Part shown: piece after piece, positions 44,736 through 55,614 of the stretch | Position numbering within the stretch: the first letter of the stretch is position 1 | Layout of the letters: each line of letters starts with the position of its first letter | NCBI GenBank assembly: GCA_934045905.1 | Contig: OW203768.1 | Coordinates: 5,794,316-5,858,315 of the forward strand | Direction: 5' to 3' | DNA from: Leuctra nigra | Taxonomy: Eukaryota; Arthropoda; Insecta; Plecoptera; Leuctridae | Length of the DNA stretch: 64,000 nucleotides | Translations under genes and position numbers: made by a program | The notes under the pieces: generated by a model | Told to the model about the DNA's origin: nothing | What the model saw: only the letters and a program-made list of their open reading frames with translations | The model's database searches: none

Positions 44736-44954
44736 TGGCGTTTAATACCTGGTTAGGTAGCAGCACTGTCATGTGTAGGATAGACAAGGTGTATAGAAGT
44801 AGTGTGTAGTGTTTTCGGGTTAGATCAGCCTGCATTGACGATTTATGAACTTATTTCAGATATATCAAAACAATATAATACAAGTCTTACCAGAGTAAAA
44901 GAAGTTCTCTTCTTTGAAATGTTCCCCACACACTAACATCATAGAATAATGAAG

Positions 44955-45188
44955 CTAACATGCATTTTGGAAACCCTCTTGCCAATCTTCAAAGCAGATT
45001 GCAGAGGATTGTTTCTCCCGCACAGCGTCCTTCAGGAATAAATGAAAGAAGAGTCCATCTGCAGCTGTTGATTCTTTGTTTGAACATTGAGACACACTAC
45101 AGTATCGATTTGCTGCTTTTGGTTTGCTTTTAATAGGTAAATTCACCGGTTGTACATCAATTGACAGATGAAAACAAATGAAAAACAA
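44955..45188 (-). pseudogene. THAP-domain fragment
   Basis: The minus-strand ORF contains ANRYCSVSQCSNKESTAADG then LFFHLFLKDAVREK. This matches the start of a THAP C2CH zinc finger (C-S-V-x-x-C-x-N..., then F-H-x-F-x-K-D). The conserved tryptophan and the later C-x2-H part are missing and the ORF stops soon after. It is likely the remains of a P-element-type transposase or a THAP gene. It splits the duplicated segment 44610-45400. Confidence 0.55.
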
Positions 45189-45254
45189 ATGAATTTTGAC
45201 CTACATAGGCTCGTTGGCGAAGCAGCCTCCAGATGTCGACTCCTTTGATTTTAA

Positions 45255-45400
45255 ACGCGAATAGGTAGCTGCATCGCCCGAGTTGCTATGGTAACAGACC
45301 ACAATCTCGTTTATTTTTCTGGGGGACAGGTAATTATCAAGAGTTTTACCTGTTTTAAAAACAATTCATAGAAAGATAATAAAAATAAAGACAGTAAAAT
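45255..45400. repeat. duplicated segment with RFX-type X-box, copy 2
   Basis: GTAGCTGCATCGCC, then GTTGCTATGGTAAC (45282-45295), then GGGGGACAGGTAATT and AATTCATAGAAAGATAATAA, in the same order as 37070-37200. Confidence 0.6.
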
Positions 45401-45629
45401 AGCAAATAAAATAAGTTGCTGTCAAGAAAGATAATGATTACTTAAGGTGATACTAGCTCTCGGCCGTTTTAGAAACTTTTGAAAGAAAAATTGTTTCATA
45501 TGTGAGTGTAACTTTTACAGGATGTTCACATGATCAGTCTGATTGTATATTAGTAGCACTTTTCATTTTTGCTTATTGCATCGTTAATTTGGCGCCGGTT
45601 ATTCAACAAAACCGCGCAAAACTCTGAAA

Positions 45630-45930
45630 TTTGCGATACGATTGGAGACCAAACCCGTTAACCAATTATTCTTAAATTTTAATCATGATTAGATGAAAGA
45701 CAAACTTAGGGTAATCACTTGGCACATTTTTGAAATTTAATTTTATACGGCTCTCAGGGAGACAAGAAAATAGCAAATTTTTCACCAAAAATCCACTAAT
45801 TATTACTAATTGACGAAACAAAAAATTAAAAATATACCAAGGGATAACCCTAAGTTTGTCTTTTATCTAATCACGATTAAAATTTCAAATAATTTGGTCT
45901 ACCCATTTCGTCTTCAATCGTATCGCAAAA
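45630..45930. mobile_element. foldback element, about 300 bp
   Basis: TTGCGATACGATTGGAGACC, AAACCCGTTAACCAATTATT and GACAAACTTAGGGTAATCAC on the left are mirrored on the right (AACCCTAAGTTTGTC, TTTGGTCTACCCATTTCGTC, CAATCGTATCGCAA). AT-rich centre, no ORF of note. Confidence 0.75.
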
Positions 45931-47174
45931 AGTGTCTACAAAAAGGCAAAATCGCTCGCGCTAATTTAGCCTATAAATGGGTAGTGTTACCAATTTAAAT
46001 TTTACAAACGCAAAAATTGAGATAATTTCGTTCTCTTTGCGGCAGAATAATATTGAAATAATGGCCCATGTTTCAGTGTTGCTATTTTGTCTTAATGGCG
46101 TTCACAACTTTATCCCCAAGTCCCCAAAACAACCCCTAAATTTAAGAAAAAAGCAATGATGTTCAGTAATATATTGTGCCTTTCACAGAGCGAATAAAAA
46201 TATTTCAAGAACATACCAACAAAGCTCATTCTTTTGGGTATCTACATACAAAAAATCAGATCAATTGGATGCATAATGACAAAGAAAACTTCTGAGTAAG
46301 ATTCGATTATTTTGGAGTGGAAATCTTACTTCCAGCACCTATAGTGGAAGGGGGGGATTTTGGTTCGCTTACAATCTCGAGCGCCTGTCACATTAAATCA
46401 TTCTGCGTACGTGACATTTTCTGAATGAGCGTTGTTTATCACTTTGCAACTCGGCTCGCTGCTAAATTCCAAGTATCATTGGTAATATGATCTCATCATG
46501 GACTTATATGATTTTAGTGTTGAAACCACAAAGTTTGTACGCGTTTTCAATTAAAACTAAAAAATGTAATTACTGTAGGTGTATTATACCTGATACGTTG
46601 ATTTGATTTCTTAACTCCTTATGTTGTAGAGAAAACGGTTTAAAACGATTTTTCAGACGTTTTCCTAGGGGGGGGGGGGGGTAGGAGATTTGCAAATCAA
46701 AATAGAGAGAGTGCACAACTAAATAAGGATTTACTTTTTTATAACCTGAATTGAATTTGATGTTATTGTGAATTTACCTGTCGGAGGCAGGACGGCTACA
46801 TAGGTGTCCTCTTGAGCCTTGTACAAGTGTGATTATGACAGTGAAAATGGATGAGGTAGAGCACAAACAACATAGGTAATTACAAGAATCACTTTGTTCC
46901 AATAGTTCGAGTCGGGTTGTTACCATTATTACCTATACATATGGTGGGTGGGTAAGATATAGATTATAGAGTAAAAAAAAATGAATTGTCTTCCATAAAT
47001 CAGATCAAACTCACATTTTGCATGGTAATTAATACCAACATTGTCTCTTATTTTACACATTTTCAGCCCAATCAGTTAAGAACGTTTGCACTTATTGACA
47101 TTTTAATATCTGTCAGAAATGAAGTATCGAACGAAATGAATGTTTTCCACTTCAACTGAATCTGATTTGCTTTA
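45931..47174. other. AT-rich stretch, nothing recognised except a poly(G) run
   Basis: A run of 14 G at 46668-46681. No gene supported; small ORFs lack any recognisable motif. Confidence 0.4.
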
Positions 47175-47391
47175 GGTACACCCAACAAATCATAAAACGG
47201 TATTTGAACGAAACGGATTAGCTGCTGGTCTGGTTCCTTGACAATCAATCCTTGTTATTATCAATGAAATCAGAGCTCAACTACTAGAGGTATAATGACG
47301 AGTTAGCGTCAACTTCATCAGATGATGCCTTCACATTTTTTCAGCCAATCAATTTCTTTCAAATACCGTTTTATCATTTGTTGAGTGTACC
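47175..47391. mobile_element. inverted-repeat MITE, 217 bp
   Basis: GGTACACCCAACAAATCATA plus AAACGGTATTTGAA at the left end is mirrored by TTTCAAATACCGTTTTATCA plus TTTGTTGAGTGTACC at the right end. Confidence 0.85.
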
Positions 47392-48250
47392 AGGGTGCTT
47401 AGATGCTATTTTCAAGTTTCAATGAAAAGCATACTTTTATGTTGATTGAGTGGATCATATTTCAATTCAATATGGATGTATATGTTTTCTGTGCGTTTGG
47501 TACGGAATTCCGGTTAGAGAATTTGTACGTTCCCGTGCTCGATATTTTTTTTATTTTGTATTTTATTTTACATTATTATCCCGTAGACTAGTACATACTA
47601 CCATTATGGGTACCGTCACTGAGCGTTTTCCTAGTTATTATTGTTCAGCGAGCGACTCAGGCGCGTCAAAAAGGATCAACACACTCAAGAAATTATAACG
47701 CTCTGTATTACCTGAAAATAAATACCATTAGAAAAACTTTTTCACAAACATCCAATTTTTCCATATGGCGATAATCGATAGTAAGAGAAATTAAGAAGTA
47801 ATTTGAAGAATTTCTATGAAAACATCGACCAAAATGTGTGTTTAAATCGCGTTTAAAATGCACTAAATTATGCAGTGAAATTCAAAAATTTCCAGGGCCT
47901 GGGAGGCCTACCCGCGAGATGCTCTGGTGCCCTCCCCTTGATATAATCAGATGCTATTTGACACGTTACTACACAAATCCACAGGCGACGCAGCAGGATT
48001 GACAATAATTGAAAAAGTGTCATCAAATATTTAAACATTTACACAAAAAGATGCATTTATATAAATATTTTTACGGTACAGGCAATTAAGAAAGTAAGGG
48101 GGTCCCAAAAAATATCTTGCTGGGGGGGGGGGGGGGGGGGGACTGAAGTTACGCCACTATCCATATTAACGAAACGGCATTGTTTCTTAGAGATGAAATA
48201 TTATTTTGTCTAAGTTGAGTGGAATCGTTGGTTGTTTATAGTCATAAGCC
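47392..48250. other. non-coding stretch with a short Helitron-like end and poly(G)
   Basis: CACTGAGCGTTTTCCTAGT at 47618-47636 matches the end of the dispersed family at 9088 and 63508. 48122-48141 is a run of 20 G. No gene seen. Confidence 0.4.
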
Positions 48251-48377
48251 GGGTTCACACAGTAATTAATTGTACAACGGAACGATTTTCCTATCATTAG
48301 CCAATCACAAGCAAGGTATTGTTGGTGTCTACGATTTTTCTCCGTGGCTAAAAATAAAATTAAAGTAATGTGAACCC
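48251..48377. mobile_element. small MITE, 127 bp
   Basis: GGGTTCACACAGTAATTAAT at the left is mirrored by AAAGTAATGTGAACCC at the right. Confidence 0.65.
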
Positions 48378-48751
48378 ACCCACTACTCATTTTTGCTTGG
48401 AGCAGCACAGAGATAAGTAAAGTAACATAATCTCAAGGACCAATAGAAATAAATTGAGATTTCTATCAGAATTGTCAATACCTGTTATATATTTTTTTAA
48501 TTTTAATTAATTTTAATTTATTATAAATGAAATACATTTCAGCATAGCCCCGCTAAACCAACAATGGCTTGTCGGCAGGTTTACTAAATTCAATTACAAA
48601 TTACAATATAAAATAAAACACTCTCAGATCATCAACCCTTGTGACTGTTACACAATTCAATGTAATATAAAGTAAAGACAAAAATAATAGTATAATTTTA
48701 ATTACCAAATTTTAATTTTAATTACCTATCTGTGTAGGTTCAAGTGTAGAA

Positions 48752-49409
48752 AAAATGCTTTCCGCTCGATTGGAGTGCCGAAATTAATTTTTGCATATAT
48801 CGAAATTGTTTACAGTGACGTGCCTTCAATTTTGTTGGTGGTCATCTTGGAAAATATGGCGGAAAACGTATATTTTACAAATTATTTAATTGTTGGCAGT
48901 GGTAGATGAAAGGTTGAAAAATTATGAAATAATTCTGAATTCACTAAAACTAACTCAATACGCCGTGAACGAATTTTATTTTTTCATTGTTGGAATTTAC
49001 CAATCACGTTTCTGTGTTTTTTTGCTCTCAATGTATTACGAATCGAGTGGACTTAGACTAATATATGTGGAATTACAATTTGTAGACAATTTCATTGTAA
49101 ACAATACGCGTTTTTTTATTTAAAAAAAAATTAAATTTTTTAACAAAATTGGTTTACGGCGTTTTTTTATTTTAATTTAAGTCCCCATTTTTGAGTTCGT
49201 TTTAATGAATAATTTCATAATTTTTCAACATTTCCTCTACCAACAATTAAATAATTTGTAAAATGCACGTTTTCCGCTCGTTTCCGCCATATTTTCCAAG
49301 ATGGCCACCAACATAATTGAAGACACGTCAGGTCATTTTAAGAAAGATGTAAACAATCGATAATTATTAAAAAATCAATTTCGGGACTCTAATCGAGCGG
49401 AATTACATT
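48752..49409. mobile_element. long foldback element, about 660 bp
   Basis: The left arm holds TTCCGCTCGATTGGAGTGCC, AATTGTTTACAGTGACGTGC and CATCTTGGAAAATATGGCGG; the right arm is the reverse complement (CCGCCATATTTTCCAAGATG, GACACGTCAGGTC, CTCTAATCGAGCGGAA). The arms are about 230-260 bp. The ORF at 48890-49123 lies in the arm and centre and has no recognisable domain. Confidence 0.85.
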
Positions 49410-49804
49410 TGCTCCTATACTATATGATATTACAAGATATCCGATTAATTAGTGAACATACAACATACAAAAAAATTAAATTTCAGATTACAATACACAT
49501 TGAGATATTTGCCAAAATTGCTTCAAATTCGAATTATCTTTTACGAAAAATTAAAAAAATGAGGTGCTAAATGGGGGATTCTGTCAAACCAGATGAATAT
49601 CTACAGATTATATTTCATGTATCTAAAGTTTCCACAATAAATGGCATCGCACAATTTAAATTTCTTTCTAAAAGACGCCAAAATCGCTTCAAATTGTATT
49701 CCTTTGTGTCAATCATTCCTTTGTGTTTGACAAATATGAGGTATGTTCAATTTTAGTCAGTTTGAGGTGTTTTTAGTAAAATTGATGTTTTAATGTTGTG
49801 TGTA

Positions 49805-50345
49805 AGTTCGGCCTGCTGGCCGGATAGCTCATTGGGTTGAGCTCTCACCCGTAGGCAGTGTTGTGACTTATCAAGGTATTTTTTTTTATCTATTTTCTTA
49901 TCTAGATAATTACATAATTTGATATCTTTATCTTTATCTATATACAAATATTGTTATCTATTGACAATTATCTAGATAAAAAATATAAAATTCAAAATTC
50001 ATTTATGTGTAAAAACATGCACAAACCTCAAATGTCAGATGATATGAAAAAGGAAAATCATCACCGTTTAGTCGCAATAGTTGGCTTGTTTAGACGCCCC
50101 ATTTTTTAAAAAACTTGAGTTCCGAATTTAGGATTCGAAATTAATTACGGAACAGTGTAGTATTTGGTAAAAACAAATTATCCATTATCTATTACAGTTA
50201 TCTTGATAATTTTTTTTTAACTGTTTCTATTATCTAGATGATTTCTTGGAAATTTATCTACTATCTTATCTAGATACATTTTTGGCAGGTTATTTTTATC
50301 TTTATCTAGATAAAGATACCTGGTTTAAGTCCCGGTTCGGTACGA
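49805..50345 (+). mobile_element. tRNA-derived SINE fragment split by an AT-rich insertion
   Basis: GGCCGGATAGCTCATTGGGT with TGAGCTCTCACCCGTAGG resembles a tRNA A-box half. After an insertion starting CAGTGTTGTGACTTATCAAG (49856) and made of TTATCTAGATAA-type repeats, the sequence resumes with CTGGTTTAAGTCCCGGTTCG, a B-box-like half, near 50320-50340. The insertion start resembles a hAT end, but its right end is unclear. It is not an intact tRNA gene. Confidence 0.5.
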
Positions 50346-50389
50346 CAACTTTGTCAATGCAAGCTAATCAAGGTATTGTATAAATCGGC

Positions 50390-50720
50390 CCTAAATCGTA
50401 TCATTGAGCGAGCGAGCGTCTCTTATTTGCCCTTATGGCACGGACCTCTGTTATTTTAACATGTATTTTCTTCCCTGCATATTATAAGGTCGAGGTCACT
50501 TCGTTTGTCTGATAGTGCTGAAATTGTGCACACGCGTATGGACCGCCTCTGGGGTTTGCAGACCGAAATTTGTTTGAAATCCGTTCATAGGTTAAAAATA
50601 TAATAAATAAAATACATTCTATTAATTGGCGGAAAGAGACTAAAATGAAGCTAAAATTTTGCATGGCTTTTACCACCATTACTCGTACATGTGCTCACTT
50701 ATCAACGCGTTACGTTACAT
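50390..50720 (+). repeat. dispersed repeat, related to 4340-4815
   Basis: GCGAGCGTCTCTTATTTGCC, CTTATGGCACGGACCTCTGT and GCTGAAATTGTGCACACGCG, then near the end TTATCAACGCGTTACG. Degenerate, non-coding. Confidence 0.5.
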
Positions 50721-51177
50721 TGATCATTTTACAAGTATATTAATGAGAACATGTTTCCAAGATCTTATCTCTTTTATAATAATGGCATAATGGTAGCATA
50801 AATAATATAAAAATGTTAGCAAAATTGTGTATAAACTTGGCAAGATCTTGGTAAGATAAAAAAAGATCATGCCTCACAAAATGGTATCCACAAGTGTAAA
50901 ATATATGCAAAAGGGAATCGAACCAGGCATTCTTACTTGGAGTTCAAGAGATCTGCCATCGAAATAATTTCTGTTGATGGACTGAATGAATGGAATGTTG
51001 TGGTGTGGAGTTTGTTTACATTATCTCGGACTATTTACGAGCTGTACGTGACTGGAAGCCAGCCTGGGATTATTATCACAACTGTCAAGATGACGAATGA
51101 TCGTAAAGAGCTCATGTTACACTTATATCTAAAATTTTGAGTTGGTCTCTCCGTGAACGGAGGTCTTAATATTTATT
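50721..51177. other. AT-rich stretch, nothing recognised
   Basis: An ORF at 50937-51140 shows no domain, and codon-level evidence is lacking. No other feature seen. Confidence 0.4.
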
Positions 51178-51389
51178 TACAGAAAGTATCTGTCCCCCAG
51201 TAAGATTTTAGTTAGCTGTGACGTCAGATAATATTGTCATATATAATGTATACTCATGCAGCCACGTTCATTACTTCGCAGTCCAGACTCGAAGCAACCC
51301 GCATTGCATAGAGGGCAGTTGTGTTGCCTAACCCCCTGCAAAGAGGCCAATCAGTTGGTATCTAATGTTATTATTTGACATGATCTTGC
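51178..51389. repeat. segmental duplicate of 37450-37683
   Basis: Nearly identical to the exon E flank (GTGACGTCAGATAATATTGT, CAGTCCAGACTCGAAGCAAC). It is in the downstream flank of exon G. Confidence 0.85.
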
Positions 51390-51605
51390 TCACTGACTCT
51401 CTAGTTGTAACACAGTTGTCACAGTTGTAACACGGCTGCATGTAAATGCCGCCCGGCCACAAGCTGACACCCACTTTAAAAACTTCACAGGATCCTTCTT
51501 AACTTTGTTAAAACCAATAAAATGTACGTCTTTCATGTGTTCTTTATGAAAATACCGCGAATCACTCGGACAAGTACCATAACAACAGTGTTTAGTAGCC
51601 ACCAT
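51390..51605 (-). CDS. THAP-domain N-terminal exon or fragment
   Basis: The ORF starts MVATKHCCYGTCPSDSRYF, then MKDVHFIGFNKVKKDP, FLKWVSACGR. C-x-Y-G-T-C-x-S-D-S-R-Y, F-I-x-F-x-K-x-K-x-D-P and K-W-x-x-x-C-G-R are typical of the CCYGTC-type THAP domains of invertebrates, including P-element-derived proteins. The C-x2-H half of the zinc site is absent. After CGRAAF the sequence becomes a short repeat (ACAACTGTGACAACTGTGTT), so the gene is either continued by splicing or truncated. The ATG at 51605 is a natural start because it directly precedes the zinc-binding residues. Confidence 0.6.
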   Translation of the reverse strand: MVATKHCCYGTCPSDSRYFHKEHMKDVHFIGFNKVKKDPVKFLKWVSACGRAAFTCSRVTTVTTVLQLESQ

Positions 51606-51815
51606 TTTTGAGAACTTTGTCCGAAAACCGGCTTGTTCCGCCGGCTTCCGCTACGCGGCGCCGTCATCAAAATCTATTTTGGGATTCCAAACGTACGCTA
51701 TTGGGGGAACCTCATAGGGACTCCTGGCTGGCTTTATTGACGCTCATTACCACTGGCTTAGATCAATCAATCAGTGTGGAGAATTAGTAATGATGATATA
51801 GAGGACAACGTGCAT

Positions 51816-52127
51816 GGAACTAGCATCACACTACTATAGGAGAGGTGGGGACTCTTCAATGCATCCCCATTGGCTATCTTGAATACGAATTATATGGGAA
51901 TTACGTTTGAGCAGCTGGCGCTCTATGTGTTGTGTGGCAGACATGAGAACTAATTTAAGCTTGCATTTCGTTCCAAAATTCAAAATAGTTCCACTGTTCA
52001 CTACCAGAGCGCCACCTACTCAAAAGTAATCCCTATGTTAATCCATTGGTCAATTCACCATGGAGCTGGTATCACCAAGAATGTTCAAGTGTCCCCACCT
52101 CTCCTATAGTAGTGTGAAGCTAGTTCC
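51816..52127. mobile_element. inverted-repeat MITE, 312 bp
   Basis: GGAACTAGCATCACACTACT plus ATAGGAGAGGTGGGGACT at the left is mirrored by GTCCCCACCTCTCCTATAGT plus AGTGTGAAGCTAGTTCC at the right. It interrupts the duplicated flank of exon G (TATAGAGGACAAC ... TGTAGAGGATATGAATATAT). Confidence 0.9.
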
Positions 52128-52397
52128 ATCCACTTTGTAGAGGATATGAATATATTCTAAAAGGTAATTGGAACAAGCAGAGTGAATGAAATGGAATATT
52201 TGTTACAAAGATTTATTTTGAAGCTTTGATTTACAGAATGTATTTCTCGAATTACGTCAAAAGCATGCAATAGCGTATAAATAATTCCAAATACAATCAC
52301 ATGGAATAATAATTATTTAAAAAGATACATTGCATTTCAATTTCTATTTCAGCAATCAGATCTCTTCACCTATAGTGAAGCGCTTCATATATTTTCG

Positions 52398-53155
52398 TCA
52401 AAGGAATTCTTTACCACACTCCTGTTTAACATGACTAGTTAGGCCTTTCATGTATTTGAACTCCTTCTTACATCGCCCACATCGGAGAACTTTACCACAC
52501 TCATGTTTAATATGAACATTTAGGCTGCTCATGTATTTGAACTCTTTCTTACATTGCCCACATCGCAGAACTTTACCACACTCATGTTTAACATGAGTAT
52601 TTAGTGTCGTCATGCTCTTGAACTCCTTCTTACATTGCCCACATCGCAGAACTTTACCACACTCATGTTTAACATGAGTATTTAGTGTCGTCATGCTCTT
52701 GAACTCCTTCTTACATTGCCCACATCGCAGAACTTTACCACACTCATAGTTAACATGACTTCTTAGGTCACACATGTATTTGAATTCCTTCTTACACTGC
52801 CCACAGCGCAGAACTTTACCACACTCATGTTTAACATGAGTAGTTAGTGTCGTCATGTTCTTGAACTCTTTCTTACATTGCCCACAACGCAGAACTTTAC
52901 CACACTCATGTTTAACATGATAGTTCAAATGCTTCTTCCTAGTATAACACTTCTTGCAGTTAGAACAGTGAAATGGGTTGATCGAGTCAGTCACAACCGC
53001 AGGCTCTCGACAGCAAACGGCTTTAACATGTTCTCGAAGTTCGCTGCGATCTCTGAATTCAGTTGAGCACTCAGCACATTGGAAGACAACATGTGCAATA
53101 TCTTCAACAGCAGCAGAAGTTGTGGCGACGGGAGGAAACTCGTCTTGCTTCGACA
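52398..53155 (-). CDS. zinc-finger terminal exon G (eight C2HC fingers, longest)
   Basis: The acceptor TATTATGTTTCAG precedes 53155; the opening is VSKQDEFPPVATTSAAVEDI. After the shared finger and CSNCKKCYTRKKHLNYHVKHEC come six CG-x-CKKEF fingers with helix parts NMTTLTT, YMCDLRS, SMTTLNT, SMTTLNT, YMSSLNV and YMKGLTS. Two adjacent fingers are identical in sequence, a recent in-frame duplication of the 81-bp finger unit. The final CPKC finger is absent; the frame ends GKEFL and stop, as in the E/I subfamily. AATAAA lies on the minus strand at 52212-52217. The fingers are spaced 27 residues apart with linker GKVLR. Confidence 0.85.
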
Positions 53156-53830
53156 CTGAAACATAATAAATCATACATTAAATAAGTAGATTATTTAATA
53201 TTTTACAAATCAGTTATGAGAAGGAAAGTCCCAATTGGATGGTTACTCAAATTTTTTTGGTCGATTTTATGAATTTTTCCTTGACATTATTGTATTAAGT
53301 ATGGGGGAAAATGGAACCTTGTGAATGTTTTATAGTTTTATTAAGGAAATCAAAAGATTGTAGGACTATATTATGATAAATAAACACGAATCAATAATTA
53401 TCCAACTTTAATTCATCATATGCAAAACAATTTTTAATTGGCACACACATTTACGTACAAAATATTTGATTTAGTCCCAACTTAGTTGATATAGCTGGAA
53501 GTGAAATACCACACTATGACACTTGAAATGAATACTTGAAGTCATTGTTGTGTTTGGGTCTATGATCCCAGCATGAATCATGCAAAACCATGAGCAGGTT
53601 AGCCAGCATCAGGATTGAACTCGGCTCCTGAGCATGCGCGTTGAGTCAGAAGTGGTCTTATAGTCACGTGTTCAATACATGTGTTTCTCGTGGTACTTGA
53701 GCCTGTGCTTGAACTTGGATCCTTAACACATTCGTATAGCGCATGCGCGTTGAGGCTGTCGTTTGAATTGTAACTATTCCCACATCGTGGACGTAGACAT
53801 ACGTCACACCTGAATTTTCGGGAAAGTGGA
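53156..53830. repeat. upstream flank of exon G plus duplicate block, copy 2
   Basis: AAAATATTTGATTTAGTCCC at 53460-53479 is the uninterrupted version of the site that carries a piggyBac MITE at 41981 and a TA element at 55615. It is followed by GAGCTGGAAGTGAAATACC, GGTTAGCCAGCATCAGGATT and GCATGCGCGTTGAGGCTGTC, as at 42720-42900 and 60700-60980. Confidence 0.8.
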
Positions 53831-54447
53831 AGGAAAAAGCAAATTCAAATGGGTTCTAATAATAATACTTTCGTGCTATAAAAAGTCACAAGTAGATAAG
53901 AAAACAATCAGCATCACCACAAACTCTTTTATTATATAAATAAATGATATTTTAAATTGAATTATAGAGACTGAGGGCCGGAATTATCATTAGTTTACGC
54001 TTCAGATTTATAAAGTAAAGTAATTAGCACTCAATCTACACGTAAGGAAATTTTGTAGGTATTTTACCACATTATATTCAGCTGCAGTATCGTAGGTTAG
54101 CGGAGCTGATTTCGTCAGTTTCAATGACCCCAGGTTCCATTAACTGCAGTCTATTTATTAATGGTCATACTAACCCTAAGACAATGAAGCCGACATTTTG
54201 TTAAAATGGGGGAAATAATAGTGGATCGTTGGATGTATTGGACAAGAAAACATGGGAGCAACATTGTCATCGCAATAGATCATTTCCATTCAAATACTTT
54301 ATTTAAAAGCACGGATTACAGAAAGCATTCTCACAAGACAAAATATAAATACAAACATGGTAAATTACGATAACATACGTTTGCCTTTAATATATTGAGA
54401 TGTATAAAATGGACGAAAATATACAGTTTTTTTTCTACAAAACTCAC
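53831..54447. repeat. 3' flank of exon H, duplicate of exon F flank
   Basis: TGTCATCGCAATAGATCATT and TCCATTCAAATACTTTATTT correspond to 40892-40928. AATAAA lies on the minus strand at 54298-54303. The middle part has no other feature. Confidence 0.7.
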
Positions 54448-55031
54448 CTAATTGCATTTCAATTTCATGTGACACACAAGACTTCTTTGTGTCATGAAAC
54501 GCTTCTTACATCGCGGACAAACGATTACTTTACCACACTCATGTTTAACATGACGACTTAGGTTCCTCATCTGTTTGAATTCCTTCTTACATTGCCCACA
54601 ACGCAGAACTTTACCACACTCAAGTTTAACATGATCAGTTAGGTTCCTCATCTGTTTGAACTCCTTCTTACATTGCCCACATCGCAGAACTTTACCACAC
54701 TCAAGTTTAACATGATCTGTTAGGTTCCTCATCTGTTTGAACTCCTTCTTACATTGCCCACATCGCAGAACTTTACCACATTCATGTTTAACATGATAGT
54801 TCAGATCGTTCTTCCTGTTATAACTCCTCTTGCAGTTAGAACATTGGAATAGTTTGATCGAGTCAGTCACAACCGCAGGCTCTCGACAGCAAACGTTTGT
54901 AACATGTTCTCGAAGTTCCCTGCGATCTCTGAATTCAGTTGAGCACTCGGCACATTCGAAGACAACATGTGCAAAATCTTCCACAGCAGCAGAAGTTGTG
55001 GCGACGGGAGGAAACTCGTCTTGCTTCGACA
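54448..55031 (-). CDS. zinc-finger terminal exon H (six C2HC fingers)
   Basis: The acceptor ATTATGTTTCAG precedes 55031; the opening is VSKQDEFPPVATTSAAVEDF. The shared first finger has minor changes (RRELREHVTNVC). Then CSNCKRSYNRKNDLNYHVKHEC, three middle fingers with helix parts QMRNLTD, QMRNLTD and QMRNLSR (-1 position Q, unlike the Y of most exons), and CPRCKKRFMTQRSLVCHMKLKC, ending after one more residue. A poly(A) signal is 145 bases downstream. The exon shares both flanks with F yet has different middle fingers, so finger content changed after duplication. Confidence 0.85.
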
Positions 55032-55614
55032 CTGAAACATAATAATCAGCCATTATATTTGCATAATATTATTCTTTCACATCACTGTAATCAGCATGGA
55101 CTGCTTGTCTTGTAATAGAAAGAAAGTCACATTTGGATGGTTTTGGTTACTAACATTTTATTGATAGAAATTTTATTGGGTGATTTTATTGACTTTTAAG
55201 TCAATAATCTCACAATACAATACCAAATAAAATGTGGTGATTTTCCCCCAATATAAGTCGATAATCACCCAATTAACAAGGAAAAATGTCCGTGTTATTT
55301 GAATACCTAGTTTACGACGAATTAAAATCAATATTAAATTACATGAATATAATCGATTGTTTAAGGGATGGCAAAATTTGCATATCCCACGCCTGTTGAA
55401 TAGATTTTAACAGAGTTCACAAGATAAATTAAATGTATAAATAGGTAAATTCAGTGATATGACAACAATGGTATTTGTAATAAACTTTATTTAATATTCT
55501 CTGAAGAAGATACAATTATATTAAAATAAACACGAAACATTTTTTAATTAATTATCCAACAATATTCATATGCAATATTTAGAACACATATTTTAATAAA
55601 CAATATTTGACTTA
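55032..55614. repeat. upstream flank of exon H, duplicate of 41520-41976
   Basis: See the exon F flank. It ends AATATTTGACTTA at the insertion point of the TA-flanked element. Confidence 0.8.

Noticed and set aside
49805..50345. Intact tRNA gene
   Set aside because: Only A-box-like and B-box-like halves exist, split by an insertion, and no acceptor stem can be formed.
21829..55042. Recurrent plus-strand ORF of about 70 codons opposite each zinc-finger exon (SVTTAGSRQQT-type)
   Set aside because: It is the complement of the conserved opening segment of the exons; it repeats only because the exons are duplicated.
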